Shown here piece by piece: positions 1 through 8,876 of a stretch of 64,000 bases of DNA. Location of the stretch: contig NZ_JAJOYT010000011.1 in NCBI RefSeq assembly GCF_021290965.1, positions 1 through 64,000 of the forward strand. Reading direction: 5' to 3'. Origin of the DNA: Rheinheimera faecalis. Its GTDB lineage: Bacteria; Pseudomonadota; Gammaproteobacteria; Enterobacterales; Alteromonadaceae. A program made the translations under genes and the position numbers. The notes under the pieces are model-generated. The model was not told where the DNA came from. It saw nothing but the letters and a program-made list of their open reading frames with translations, and made no database searches. Positions within the stretch are counted from its first letter, which is position 1, and each line of letters starts with the position of its first letter.

Positions 1-905
1 AGGGCATGGGCGAGTGGGATATCCTCAAGCGAATAAGTCGCACCAACATAGGGTTTCAACTGACCACGTTCTATCAGTCGGCTCAATTCATCAAGCTTTC
101 CGCGGTTTTGTCTTGTGAATACAAAGTGATAACTCGCGTTTTTCCCCCAGGCTTCAATTAAATTCTGAGGCGTCGCGATGTCTACTATGCTCACCACCCG
201 GCCCAGCTGAGCCAACGTATGCGGGCTATGCGACAAGGTATCTCCGCCAATGGTGTCGAGCACTACATCAACCCCCTGGCCATCGGTTTCGCGCATAATG
301 ATGTCGGCATAATCCTCATTTTTGTAGTCGATAGTGACATCTGCTCCCAAACTTTTTGCGAACTCGAAGTTTGTTTTGCGTACTGTTGTGAATACTCTGG
401 CCCCTATTGCTTTTGCAAGTTGAATAGCTATGTGTCCAACCCCTCCGGCACCACCGTGGATCAGAATACTTTCACCCACTTTTAATCCGGCTCGCTCTAC
501 CAGTGCTTCCCATACAGTTCCGCCCACCAGAGATAGGCTTGCTGCCTCCAGATGGTTTAATGCAGCAGGTTTTTTTCCGATAATTTTTTCATCGGCAACG
601 TGATACTCAGCATAACTGCCTTGTCCACCGAATATCTGTGCGGTATACCAAACTTCATCGCCAGGGGCGAAGCCTGTTACGCCCGGGCCAACGGCTTCGA
701 CTACTCCTGAAATGTCGTGACCGGTAATGGCGGGTAGTGGCACCAGATCAGGATAATCTCCGCAGCGGACTTGATAATCCAATGGATTGATGGAGGTTGC
801 ATACACCTTCACCAGCACTTGTCCTGCTTGTGGTACTGGTTTGGCTAGATCGCAAAGTTCAAATGCTTCCGGGCCACCAAATGATTTAAGTACTATCGCT
901 TTCAT
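1..905 (-). CDS. Zinc-type alcohol dehydrogenase / quinone oxidoreductase (MDR family), 3' end cut by window edge
   Basis: Translating the minus strand from the ATG at 905 gives an open frame to the window edge (301 codons; the stop lies outside). It begins [17 protein letters not shown] and has the medium-chain dehydrogenase/reductase layout: an N-terminal GroES-like half with [12 protein letters not shown], then a Rossmann half with the NAD(P)H-binding loop [17 protein letters not shown]. The Cys-rich structural zinc loop of true zinc alcohol dehydrogenases is missing, so an NADPH-dependent quinone or enone reductase is more likely than an alcohol dehydrogenase. Family members are usually about 325-335 residues, so roughly 25-30 are missing. 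An SD-like GAGGTG precedes the ATG. It follows the arsR gene on the same strand with a 60-bp gap holding a second copy of the arsR operator, so it is probably the target of that repressor. Substrate unknown. Confidence 0.85.
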   Translation of the reverse strand, partial: MKAIVLKSFGGPEAFELCDLAKPVPQAGQVLVKVYATSINPLDYQVRCGDYPDLVPLPAITGHDISGVVEAVGPGVTGFAPGDEVWYTAQIFGGQGSYAEYHVADEKIIGKKPAALNHLEAASLSLVGGTVWEALVERAGLKVGESILIHGGAGGVGHIAIQLAKAIGARVFTTVRKTNFEFAKSLGADVTIDYKNEDYADIIMRETDGQGVDVVLDTIGGDTLSHSPHTLAQLGRVVSIVDIATPQNLIEAWGKNASYHFVFTRQNRGKLDELSRLIERGQLKPYVGATYSLEDIPLAHA

Positions 906-931
906 ATTACACCTCGTTTCGGTAAAAAGGG

Positions 932-951
932 ATATCGGTAATTCTCGATGT
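932..951 (-). promoter_or_regulatory. Second copy of the ArsR-type operator, between arsR and the dehydrogenase
   Basis: Inverted repeat ATATCGG-N6-TCGATGT. It matches the operator in the arsR promoter (ATATCGA-N6-TCGATAT) at 12 of 14 arm positions with the same 6-bp spacer. It lies 26 bp upstream of the dehydrogenase start. The equivalent -35/-10 hexamers are poor here, so it may be a weaker promoter-operator or a roadblock site. Binding is inferred. Confidence 0.55.
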
Positions 952-965
952 GTGGTTATAAAAAA

Positions 966-1268
966 TTACAGTTCTCTGCCTATAAGCTCGGCAAGAGCAC
1001 TGATGGTTGCTTCGTTTCGTTTGTAATAGGTCCACTGGCCAATGCGCCTGACTTCAACCAAGCCTGCACGTTGCAGAGTGGCAAGATAATCAGATACGGT
1101 TGACTGAGACAGCCCCACACCTTCCTGAATACTACTTACACAAACACCCACAATATTTACATCACCTTCATCCTGAGGAGGAAAGTTTTTTGCGGGGTCC
1201 TTCAAACCTTTCACGATGTCGAGTCGTGTACGATTTGAGAGGGCTTTGAATATTTCTAGTAGTTCCAT
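966..1268 (-). CDS. ArsR/SmtB-family winged-helix repressor
   Basis: A 100-residue DNA-binding protein. The N-terminus LLEIFKALSNRTRLDIVKGL is the typical first helices of ArsR regulators, and residues ~55-90 (SQSTVSDYLATLQRAGLVEVRR then GQWTYYKRN) form the recognition helix and beta-hairpin wing. No classic metal-site ELCVCDL motif is present; there is one Cys in the segment GVCVSSIQ, at the equivalent place, so sensing could be thiol-based or metal-independent (inference). It is the first gene of a likely two-gene operon with the oxidoreductase downstream. The start at 1268 has no Shine-Dalgarno sequence and coincides with the predicted transcription start, so the mRNA may be leaderless. 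Autorepression through the overlapping palindrome is likely. Confidence 0.85.
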   Translation of the reverse strand: MELLEIFKALSNRTRLDIVKGLKDPAKNFPPQDEGDVNIVGVCVSSIQEGVGLSQSTVSDYLATLQRAGLVEVRRIGQWTYYKRNEATISALAELIGREL

Positions 1269-1302
1269 GCTGACATGATATCGAGATTTATCGATATGTC
1301 AA
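1268..1302 (-). promoter_or_regulatory. arsR promoter with embedded operator
   Basis: On the minus strand: -35 TTGACA (1302-1297), 16-bp spacer, -10 TATCAT (1280-1275), with the expected start point about 7 nt further on, at the A of the arsR ATG (1268). The perfect palindrome ATATCGA-N6-TCGATAT (1278-1297) fills the spacer and overlaps both hexamers, a geometry suited to repression. Confidence 0.65.
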
Positions 1303-1361
1303 TGGCGGGGTGGCAATTAAAGATTTAAATAGAATATAACCCCTTTTTCAGGGGCCAAAGC

Positions 1362-1390
1362 AAAGCCATCTCCTATGGAGATGGCTTTTT
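1362..1390. terminator. Rho-independent terminator between hydrolase and arsR
   Basis: Perfect 12-bp stem, AAAGCCATCTCC / GGAGATGGCTTT, with a 3-nt loop and T-rich flanks. It lies downstream of the minus-strand hydrolase (ends 1410) and separates it from arsR. Confidence 0.8.
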
Positions 1391-1409
1391 GCTTTCTGTG
1401 GCTGAGTGG

Positions 1410-2201
1410 TTATTTAGTTGTGGCTTCTGCCGCTTCAACAATCAGCTTTGCAACCTGCTCAGGTTTAGATGTCATCACTACATGAGAGGCATCTTTGATT
1501 TCAACAATCTTTTTAGCACCAGCACGCTCAGCCATAAATTTCATTGCAGCAGCAGGGATGTTTTTATCGGCAGTGCCGTAAATAGCCCATGACGGAATTT
1601 TTTTCCAGGCTGGAGCTCCTGAAGCTTCATGCAATGCTGCTTCAGTCACAGGGCGCTGGGTGGCGGCCATTAAAGATGCTTCTGCTGCAGGTACGTCTGC
1701 TGCAAACTGAGCACCGAATTTATCCTGTTGGATATATAAATCTTTATTACCATCTTTTAATGCCACAGGAGCCGCAAGGGTTGGGCCTAAAGTACCGCCT
1801 GGGTAACGTCCGGATAACTCGGCAATATTTTCGCCTTGTTCAGGAGCAAAAGCTGCTACATAAACTAAAGCTTTTACTTTTGCTTGATCGGCTGTCACGT
1901 TGCTGATCACTGAGCCACCGTAAGAGTGACCTACTAAAACTACGGGTCCTTTCGTGTTTGCTACTACATCTTGCAGATAAGCTGCATCGCTTTTTACACT
2001 GCGCAGTGGGTTAGCGACTGCAATCACCGGGTAACCTTGTTCGCGAAGTTCAGCGACTACGCCATTCCAGCTGGATGATTCAGCAAAGGCGCCGTGTACT
2101 AATAACACTGTTGGTTTTTCAGCAGCAAAAGCTGCGGCGCCAAAGGTCAGGCCAAATGTTGCGATAGCTGTGGTTAATAAACGTGATTTGAAATTAGTCA
2201 T
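1410..2201 (-). CDS. Secreted alpha/beta hydrolase
   Basis: The start at 2201 (MTNFKSRLLTTAIATFG) is preferred over an upstream in-frame start because AAGGAAA precedes it and it gives a clean signal peptide ending near AAAFAA. The mature protein is an alpha/beta hydrolase of the AB_hydrolase_6 type: oxyanion segment VLLVHGAFAESSSW, nucleophile elbow GHSYGGS (Ser), and C-terminal DASHVVM supplying the catalytic His. 263 residues including the signal peptide. Relatives include plant-type methyl-ester hydrolases and pyrethroid esterases; the substrate cannot be read from sequence. It is divergent from the AraC-type regulator at 2550, a likely but unproven controller. Confidence 0.8.
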   Translation of the reverse strand: MTNFKSRLLTTAIATFGLTFGAAAFAAEKPTVLLVHGAFAESSSWNGVVAELREQGYPVIAVANPLRSVKSDAAYLQDVVANTKGPVVLVGHSYGGSVISNVTADQAKVKALVYVAAFAPEQGENIAELSGRYPGGTLGPTLAAPVALKDGNKDLYIQQDKFGAQFAADVPAAEASLMAATQRPVTEAALHEASGAPAWKKIPSWAIYGTADKNIPAAAMKFMAERAGAKKIVEIKDASHVVMTSKPEQVAKLIVEAAEATTK

Positions 2202-2418
2202 GTTAGTTTCCTTTTGGATTTGCAAGCTTAGTTAGTTGGTTGCGCTCTTGTTGGTGCGCTTACCTGTTTAGTTTTTCGCTCGCTTCAGGCAAGGGGGTTT
2301 TGTTGTTTTCCCCTTGGTAGCGGCTGTGATTATAGTAAGCCGCCTTGCTTTCCTTTTGGGTTCAAATAGTCTAAGTTATGCAACAGATCGTCTAATTTTG
2401 CTTTGTTTAGCAAAAAGT

Positions 2419-2547
2419 GTATATCCAAAGTAATTGGAGTTGCAGCAAGGCGACAAGTAAACGAGGCCCCATGAACATAGTAAGCCTATGTGATTGGGGT
2501 GAGAGCGCGCGGTCAACGCCGCTGCGGCTTCAAAAACGAAGGATATT
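2419..2547 (+). repeat. MITE-like ~130-bp dispersed repeat, copy 1
   Basis: This stretch aligns along its whole length with the reverse complement of 6469-6598. Shared blocks include the outer GTATAT and GAGTTGCAG-like end, GGCGACAAG, an internal imperfect palindrome around CATAG...CTATG, GTGANTGGGG and GCTGCGGCTTCAA. The ends are short imperfect inverted repeats (ATATCC...GGATAT). No coding capacity. It fills most of the ~350-bp divergent gap between the hydrolase and the AraC gene, and its right end supplies the AAGGA ribosome-binding site of the AraC gene. Confidence 0.75.
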
Positions 2548-2549
2548 TT

Positions 2550-3386
2550 ATGGATAGGTTATCTACGTTGTTGGCCCAATTTGGCATGCACGCAACCACC
2601 ATCTTCGGTGGTGTGCTCAGTACTGAAATTAGTTTTGATGTCACAGACAGAACAGCCAAGCTACATTTGCTGCGCTCTGGTGATGCGGTACTGCAACTGG
2701 ATCAACAAAAAACCGTGCATATCACAGAGCCAAGCTTGTTATTTATTCCAAGGCCTTGTAGTCATAGTCTGAATGTCGCGCAAGTGCCGAAATCAGATCA
2801 ACAAGTTGAGTTGGTATCTGCTGCACTGAGCTTTGATGGGGGGCTGGATAACCCCCTGACCACGGCTTTGCCTGCTTATGTGCTAATGCCTTTGGCTGAA
2901 ATGTCTATGCTCAGTGGTAACCTTGATTGGTTATTTGACGAAGCTTTTGCACAGCATTGTGGCAAAAATGCCGTACTCAACCGCTTGTTTGAACTGGTGG
3001 TGATCCAATTGCTGCGTTATATGATGGCCAACCGCAGTGTATCGACCGGTATGATGGCGGGGCTTGCAGATTTACGGCTGTCAAAGGCTGTGACTTTAAT
3101 GCATGACCAGCCAGCTAAAGCCTGGTCTGTGGCTGAGCTGGCCACTGCTGCCAGTATGTCCAGAGCCAGTTTTGCTGCCAAGTTTCATAAAGTGGTAGGA
3201 ATTACGCCCGCTGATTATCTGGTGAGCTGGCGGGTGAGCCTGGCACAAAAACTATTAAGGGAAGGCCGTCCTATAGCCTTGATAGCAGATGAAGTGGGTT
3301 ATGAAAGCCCATCGGCTTTGGCCCGAACCTTCAGGCGCAAAACCGGCAACAGCCCAAGAGAGTGGTTGCAGTTGCAGACTCATTAA
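2550..3386 (+). CDS. AraC-family transcriptional regulator (cupin-type N-terminus)
   Basis: The start at 2550 (MDRLSTLLAQFGMHA) has GAAGGA 7 nt upstream; the longer in-frame version would begin inside the repeat. Residues ~1-170 form a cupin-like sensor domain of the Cupin_6 type (FIPRPCSHSL segment). Residues ~180-275 form the double helix-turn-helix of AraC/XylS activators: WSVAELATAASMSRASFAAKF, then PIALIADEVGYESPSALARTF and the closing GNSPREW. 278 residues, normal for this subfamily. It probably regulates the divergent hydrolase or itself; ligand unknown. Confidence 0.85.
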   Translation: MDRLSTLLAQFGMHATTIFGGVLSTEISFDVTDRTAKLHLLRSGDAVLQLDQQKTVHITEPSLLFIPRPCSHSLNVAQVPKSDQQVELVSAALSFDGGLDNPLTTALPAYVLMPLAEMSMLSGNLDWLFDEAFAQHCGKNAVLNRLFELVVIQLLRYMMANRSVSTGMMAGLADLRLSKAVTLMHDQPAKAWSVAELATAASMSRASFAAKFHKVVGITPADYLVSWRVSLAQKLLREGRPIALIADEVGYESPSALARTFRRKTGNSPREWLQLQTH

Positions 3387-3426
3387 TTTAGTTGTAACCG
3401 GGCTGGTGTTACTTCATAGATATGAA

Positions 3427-3456
3427 AAAGCCCATAATGACATGGGCTTTGCTTTG
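3427..3456. terminator. Bidirectional terminator between AraC gene and MFS gene
   Basis: Stem AAAGCCCAT / ATGGGCTTT with a 6-nt loop. T-rich sequence follows on both strands, between two convergent genes. Confidence 0.8.
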
Positions 3457-3491
3457 TTATTAAACCAGTTTAAAAAATGAGAGGGCAACGA

Positions 3492-4754
3492 TCAGATTGA
3501 TTCTGAAGAAACTGCTGGTTGTTCCTGCTCTGTTTCTTTGTGCTTCTTTTTGTAATTCTGTGCAAAAGTTAAAATCACCATACTAATGCTGCCAAAAATC
3601 AAAAAGCCGGCTGTTACAGGAATTAGCGTACCGTTGTACATCTGCCCTATGATGGTGCCTATGCTCATCGACATAATGGACGATGTAGAGCCAATAATGG
3701 CAGCCGCTATACCAGCCACGTGTCCCATAGGCTCCATTGCCATGGCGTTGATATTGCCAAACACCAGACCAAAGCAGAAAAACAGCACTGAAGCGTAAAT
3801 AACAAACATCCATAATTGCACCTCAACAGCCAGATGCAATGCTAAAAATAGCGCTGAGCTGATAATAATGCCCCAGACGGCTCGGTTAGATAAATGCTGC
3901 ATGCCCCATTTTTGCACCAGACGGGAATTGACCAGAGAGGCCGCGCCAAAGACTAAGGCCAGCAAGCCAAAGTACAAAGTAAAGAGCTCACCTGTTTTAA
4001 ATAAGTCCTGGAAAATCTGCTGCGACGAATTCAGATAACCAATAAAGCTGCCAAAAAATAAACCCATACAAATCATGTAGCACACCGTAGGGACGTTGCT
4101 GATGACTTCTTTAAAGCCTTCAGCAAAACCCTTAGTACTCATGGCAATACGATGTTCTTTTGGTAGCGTTTCCTCAAGGCGGCAGAAAATCCATACCATG
4201 ATCAGCAGCGCATAAAATACATAAAGGATAAAAATATCGCGCCATGAACCTATCCATAACACTGCCTGACCCAGGCTTGGCGCTAAAGCTGGCACCATGA
4301 CAAAAATCATCATCACCAGCGACATAATACGCGCCATATCATTGCCGGAGTATTTATCCCGCACTATGGAAATAGCGGATACATAAGGGCCAGATACGCC
4401 TAAACCCTGCACAAAACGGCCAAATAATAAGGTGTTGATATCGGTGGCAAAATAACAAATCACAGTACCAACTAAAAACAGCACTATGCCGCCGTTTAAA
4501 ACTTTCTTACGGCCTGTGGCATCGGACAAAGGACCACAAATCAGCTGGCCTATAGCCATACCAAAAAACAAGGCACTGACCACCAACTGCGCCTGATTGG
4601 GATGACTCATTGCAATATCTGCACGAATAGCGTCCAAAGCAGGCAATAAGGCATCAATAGAGATGGCAACAATGGACATTAAAAGTGCCACCAGCAAAGT
4701 AAATTCGCCGGCAGAAATACGCGATTTAGGCGCATGAGTGGAGTAATCAGACAT
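3492..4754 (-). CDS. MFS drug-efflux transporter, Bcr/CflA type
   Basis: A 420-residue protein with about 12 hydrophobic segments. Early residues TLLVALLMSIVAISIDALLP match helix 1 of Bcr/CflA proton-driven exporters, followed by the MFS loop motif GPLSDATGRKKVL between helices 2 and 3. The polar C-terminal tail (KKKHKETEQEQPAVS) is cytoplasmic. AAGGAA lies upstream of the ATG. Expected role: export of small toxic compounds or amino acids/dipeptides across the inner membrane; the substrate cannot be assigned. It stands alone, convergent with the AraC gene. Confidence 0.85.
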   Translation of the reverse strand: MSDYSTHAPKSRISAGEFTLLVALLMSIVAISIDALLPALDAIRADIAMSHPNQAQLVVSALFFGMAIGQLICGPLSDATGRKKVLNGGIVLFLVGTVICYFATDINTLLFGRFVQGLGVSGPYVSAISIVRDKYSGNDMARIMSLVMMIFVMVPALAPSLGQAVLWIGSWRDIFILYVFYALLIMVWIFCRLEETLPKEHRIAMSTKGFAEGFKEVISNVPTVCYMICMGLFFGSFIGYLNSSQQIFQDLFKTGELFTLYFGLLALVFGAASLVNSRLVQKWGMQHLSNRAVWGIIISSALFLALHLAVEVQLWMFVIYASVLFFCFGLVFGNINAMAMEPMGHVAGIAAAIIGSTSSIMSMSIGTIIGQMYNGTLIPVTAGFLIFGSISMVILTFAQNYKKKHKETEQEQPAVSSESI

Positions 4755-4986
4755 TCACAGCATTCCTTGTTTAAAACGGCCCGAAAAAAGGCGGTGGTAG
4801 TTTACCTGCTTTAGCGGGCTGGGGTGGTGGCAAATCTAAACAAATTTGGCAGTAGTCGGTTGCAGATGAGGTTAATCGACAGGAATTGGAGTTATTTTTC
4901 AGCAAGACTTACAGAATTTTTAACGCAAGGCGTCAAGTAGGCCCCAGAGGTTCTGGCCACTAAGGCTTACGCTATAAGCACAACAC

Positions 4987-5388
4987 CTAATTATTGCTGA
5001 TTAATTGCAACACAGGTTGCGCCCGACGGCCAAAATAGATTTGAAAGGTTTCTTGCTGGCCAGCTCCCAATGTCAGCTCGAATGACAGCGGATAGATACG
5101 GCTGCAGTCCGCCATGATGGCCACTAAATGTTCCTGATTAAACATACGTTGGCCACCGGCACCATTCGTCACGGTAATAGTGGCCATACGCTCACCATTA
5201 TCCGAAGCCAGCAAGGCATAGTGATCCAACAGCAGGTCGCTGCGTCTGGGTACCACGTCTTTATCACGCTGGCAATTGAGTTCTACATTCTGAAAGGGTG
5301 AAGGTTCAAATCGAAGTACCTGATCTCTGTCCGGCTCATAAGCATTCACACTGGTACTCAGCAGGGCCAACAACAACCACTTTTTCAT
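4987..5388 (-). CDS. Hypothetical secreted protein
   Basis: The start at 5388 (MKKWLLLALLSTSVNAYEPD) follows GAGG at good spacing; two codons further upstream there is only a GTG. A signal peptide ends near SVNA. The mature part is about 115 residues with two cysteines (in ELNCQRD and MADCSRI) that could form a disulfide. The C-terminal half looks like an all-beta domain (TITVTNGAGG, SFELTLGAGQQETFQIYFG), so a periplasmic location is likely. Family not recognised. It lies alone between the MFS gene and the LysR gene, all on the minus strand. Confidence 0.65.
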   Translation of the reverse strand: MKKWLLLALLSTSVNAYEPDRDQVLRFEPSPFQNVELNCQRDKDVVPRRSDLLLDHYALLASDNGERMATITVTNGAGGQRMFNQEHLVAIMADCSRIYPLSFELTLGAGQQETFQIYFGRRAQPVLQLISNN

Positions 5389-5532
5389 GACCACCTCAAA
5401 GTTGCAAAAAAGTTACATTAACGGATTTATATGACGTTGCCAATAATGGGGCAAGTTCTAAACACAAAAATGTGGCAGATTCTGTCTCACGCTTATGTGC
5501 TGTAAAGCCTTCGAGGGTCCTCCCTGCTGAGA

Positions 5533-6405
5533 TTATCGGCCTAACCCTTGCTGCAACCAATCCAGTAGTAAGCGCACTTTGACGGGCAAATGTCGGTTCA
5601 GCGGATACAAAGCCCAGATACCTTCGTCGGATGGTTGTTGCTCAGGTAGTAGGGCAACTAAACGTCCGTCTTCCAAAAATGGCTTTAGGTAATAATCCGG
5701 CAGTTGAGTGATGCCTAAACCTTTGAGTACCGCTTCTGTTAAAGCCACGCCGCTATTACAACGTAAATAAGGCTGGGGCTTAAATTGCAGTTTTTGGCCT
5801 TGCTGTTCAAAACGCCAGAAATCGACAGAGCCGACTAAACAGCGGTGTTGATGCAGTTCAGCCACACTAGCTGGGGTGCCGAATTTTTGCAGGTAGTCGG
5901 GGCTGGCGCATAAATACAAGGTGCGTTTGCCTAAGGCCTTGGCCTGTAGGCTGGAATCGTTAAGAGTTCCTAAGCGTATGGCGCAATCAAAACCGCCTTG
6001 CACTAGATCCAGTTGATCGTTAGTTAACTGCAAGTCCAGCTGTACTTTGGGGTAACGTAATAGAAATTCATGCAGCAAAGGTGCAATAAACTGCTCGCCA
6101 TAATACACAGGGGCGGTAATTTTTATCGCGCCTGAAGGTTCGTGCTGCAGGCTGGTGATCTGCTGATTAGCTTGGTGCAATCCGTTGACCAAAGCCCGGC
6201 AATGTTGGTAATACAAAGTACCTTGTTCAGTGAGCCGTACCTGGCGGGTGGTGCGAAGTACCAGTTTGCAGTTCAGTCGCTGCTCTAATTGCAGTACTGT
6301 GCGACTGACCTGAGCCACAGAAATCGCTAAGACTTTGGCTGCTTTAGAAAAACTGCCAAGTTCTGCTACCGCAACAAATTCGCTGATGCCTTGCCATTCT
6401 TTCAT
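5533..6405 (-). CDS. LysR-family transcriptional regulator
   Basis: 290 residues. The N-terminal winged HTH (ISEFVAVAELGSFSKAAKVL, then SVAQVSRTVLQLEQRL) is typical of LysR proteins. The rest is a type-2 periplasmic-binding-like effector domain (AIRLGTLNDSSLQAKALG; GLGITQLPDYYL). The sequence resembles the CrgA/DsdC-like single-gene regulators that lie next to glutathione-dependent formaldehyde dehydrogenase genes. It is divergent from frmA with 223 bp between the starts, most of it occupied by a repeat element. Control of frmAB is likely from position but unproven. Confidence 0.85.
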   Translation of the reverse strand: MKEWQGISEFVAVAELGSFSKAAKVLAISVAQVSRTVLQLEQRLNCKLVLRTTRQVRLTEQGTLYYQHCRALVNGLHQANQQITSLQHEPSGAIKITAPVYYGEQFIAPLLHEFLLRYPKVQLDLQLTNDQLDLVQGGFDCAIRLGTLNDSSLQAKALGKRTLYLCASPDYLQKFGTPASVAELHQHRCLVGSVDFWRFEQQGQKLQFKPQPYLRCNSGVALTEAVLKGLGITQLPDYYLKPFLEDGRLVALLPEQQPSDEGIWALYPLNRHLPVKVRLLLDWLQQGLGR

Positions 6406-6468
6406 TTATGCAAAACTCATTTGTTATTTGCAGGGATTATCTTCGATTAAGAAAAAATTACAATGGGT

Positions 6469-6598
6469 TATACCCGTCGTAATTGAAGCCGCAGCTTTGT
6501 TGACTTCGTGCTCTCGCCCCAGTCACATAGGTTAACTATGCTCCTGGGGACTCACGCTCTTGTCGCCGCCCTGCAACTTCAAGTTACTTGTGTATATA
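6469..6598 (-). repeat. MITE-like ~130-bp dispersed repeat, copy 2 (inverted relative to copy 1)
   Basis: The reverse complement aligns end to end with 2419-2547, including GGCGACAAG, the CATAG...CTATG core, GGGGCGAGAGC against GGGGTGAGAGC, and GCTGCGGCTTCAA. The outer ends TATACCC and GTATATA are imperfect inverted repeats. No ORF. It occupies the divergent LysR/frmA promoter region and ends 30 bp before the frmA start. Confidence 0.75.
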
Positions 6599-6613
6599 CT
6601 CAGGGGCAACTAA

Positions 6614-7747
<1,134 letters not shown>

Positions 7748-7755
7748 TTTCATTA

Positions 7756-7780
7756 AAAGCCCGGCTTGCCGGGCTTTCTT
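7756..7780 (+). terminator. Terminator-like hairpin between frmA and frmB
   Basis: Perfect 10-bp stem AAAGCCCGGC / GCCGGGCTTT with a 2-nt loop and TTTCTTT following. Its position inside a two-gene operon suggests partial termination, giving more FrmA than FrmB. Confidence 0.65.
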
Positions 7781-7797
7781 TGCACAAGGATAAAGCA

Positions 7798-8634
7798 ATG
7801 ACGTTAATTCAGTTATCCGAACATAAAGTGTTTGCTGGCCGCCAGATTAAATATCAGCATCACTCAGATTCAGTCAAAGGTGTAATGCACTTTTCTGTCT
7901 ATTTGCCGCCAGCGGCTGAAAAACAAAAAGTGCCGGTGCTGTATTGGTTATCAGGTTTAACCTGTACTGACGAAAACTTCTCAGTCAAAGCTGGTGCACA
8001 GCGTGTAGCAGCAGAGCTTGGCATAGCCTTAGTGATCCCGGACACCAGCCCACGAGGCGAGCAGGTTGCAGATGATGCCGCTTATGATTTAGGTCAGGGC
8101 GCAGGTTTTTATGTCAATGCGACACAAGAGCCCTGGGCTGCTCATTATCAGATGTACGACTATATCAGTCGCGAACTTCCTGCTTTAGTGGAAGCACATT
8201 TACCAGTCACAAAAGCGAAAGCCATCAGCGGTCATTCGATGGGTGGCCATGGTGCTTTGGTGATTGCTTTACGTGAAGCAGGAGCTTACCGCTCAGTGTC
8301 GGCCTTTTCTCCTATTTGTCAGCCTACAGAATGTGACTGGGGCAAAAAGGCTTTTAGTGCGTATCTTGGCAGCGATCAAAGCCAGTGGTTGCAATACGAC
8401 GCGAGTTTCTTGCTGGCGCAAAAACAAAGCAGTTTGCCGATGTTAATCGATCAGGGCGAGGGCGATCAGTTTTACCCGTCACAGCTTCGCACTGAATCTT
8501 TGATGGAAGCTAATCAGCGCAGCCAAAGTGGCGCGCAAATTCGCCTGCAACCTGGTTACGATCACAGCTACTTTTTTATCAGCAGCTTTATTGAAGAACA
8601 TCTGCGTTTTCATGCAAGGCACTTAAAAGGTTAA
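7798..8634 (+). CDS. frmB: S-formylglutathione hydrolase
   Basis: Hydrolyses S-formylglutathione to formate and glutathione, completing formaldehyde detoxification begun by FrmA. The start at 7798 has AAGGA upstream (an in-frame ATG at 7780 lies before that site). 278 residues, the usual esterase D/FGH length. Motifs: YWLSGLTCTDENF (oxyanion region), nucleophile elbow SGHSMGGHGAL, and a C-terminal GYDHSYFFISSF supplying the catalytic His. Cytosolic. Confidence 0.95.
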   Translation: MTLIQLSEHKVFAGRQIKYQHHSDSVKGVMHFSVYLPPAAEKQKVPVLYWLSGLTCTDENFSVKAGAQRVAAELGIALVIPDTSPRGEQVADDAAYDLGQGAGFYVNATQEPWAAHYQMYDYISRELPALVEAHLPVTKAKAISGHSMGGHGALVIALREAGAYRSVSAFSPICQPTECDWGKKAFSAYLGSDQSQWLQYDASFLLAQKQSSLPMLIDQGEGDQFYPSQLRTESLMEANQRSQSGAQIRLQPGYDHSYFFISSFIEEHLRFHARHLKG

Positions 8635-8682
8635 GTGGAATTTTTGCTTGCCCAAATTCCCCAAGCGCAGCTAAAATAGCGG

Positions 8683-8866
8683 CGCGCTTAGGGGAGTAAT
8701 TTACAAAACCGCCAGGTTTTGTGTTGTTGTCAACATACTTGTACCTCACTGTACATGGCAACAACGTCCCGTTGATCGTCGCTGATCAGGTATTAATGAG
8801 ACCTAAGACAACGTACTAACCCCAGGCGGGAGTTGGTTTGTTGTCTTATGTTTAGTTTTCCCGCCA
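8683..8866 (+). ncRNA. yybP-ykoY manganese riboswitch
   Basis: The 5' conserved GGGGAGTA (8691-8698) and 3' ACAACGTACTAACCCC (8808-8823) are the hallmark paired segments of this class. Between them are an AAAACC/GGTTTT hairpin and a longer arm closed by GTTGTTG/CAACAAC. A 7-bp stem GGCGGGA (8825-8831) / TCCCGCC (8859-8865) then abuts the AGGTG ribosome-binding site and is a plausible expression platform. The gene behind it belongs to the UPF0016 Mn-export family, a known partner of this riboswitch in other gammaproteobacteria. Confidence 0.85.
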
Positions 8867-8876
8867 GGTGCAGTTT

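Noticed and set aside
219-1026. Plus-strand open frames opposite the dehydrogenase/arsR genes
   Set aside because: They lie antisense to a clear minus-strand oxidoreductase, lack SD sequences and show no recognisable domain.
2419-2547. Repeat copy as an insertion sequence
   Set aside because: No transposase or coding frame and only short imperfect end repeats; better described as MITE-like.
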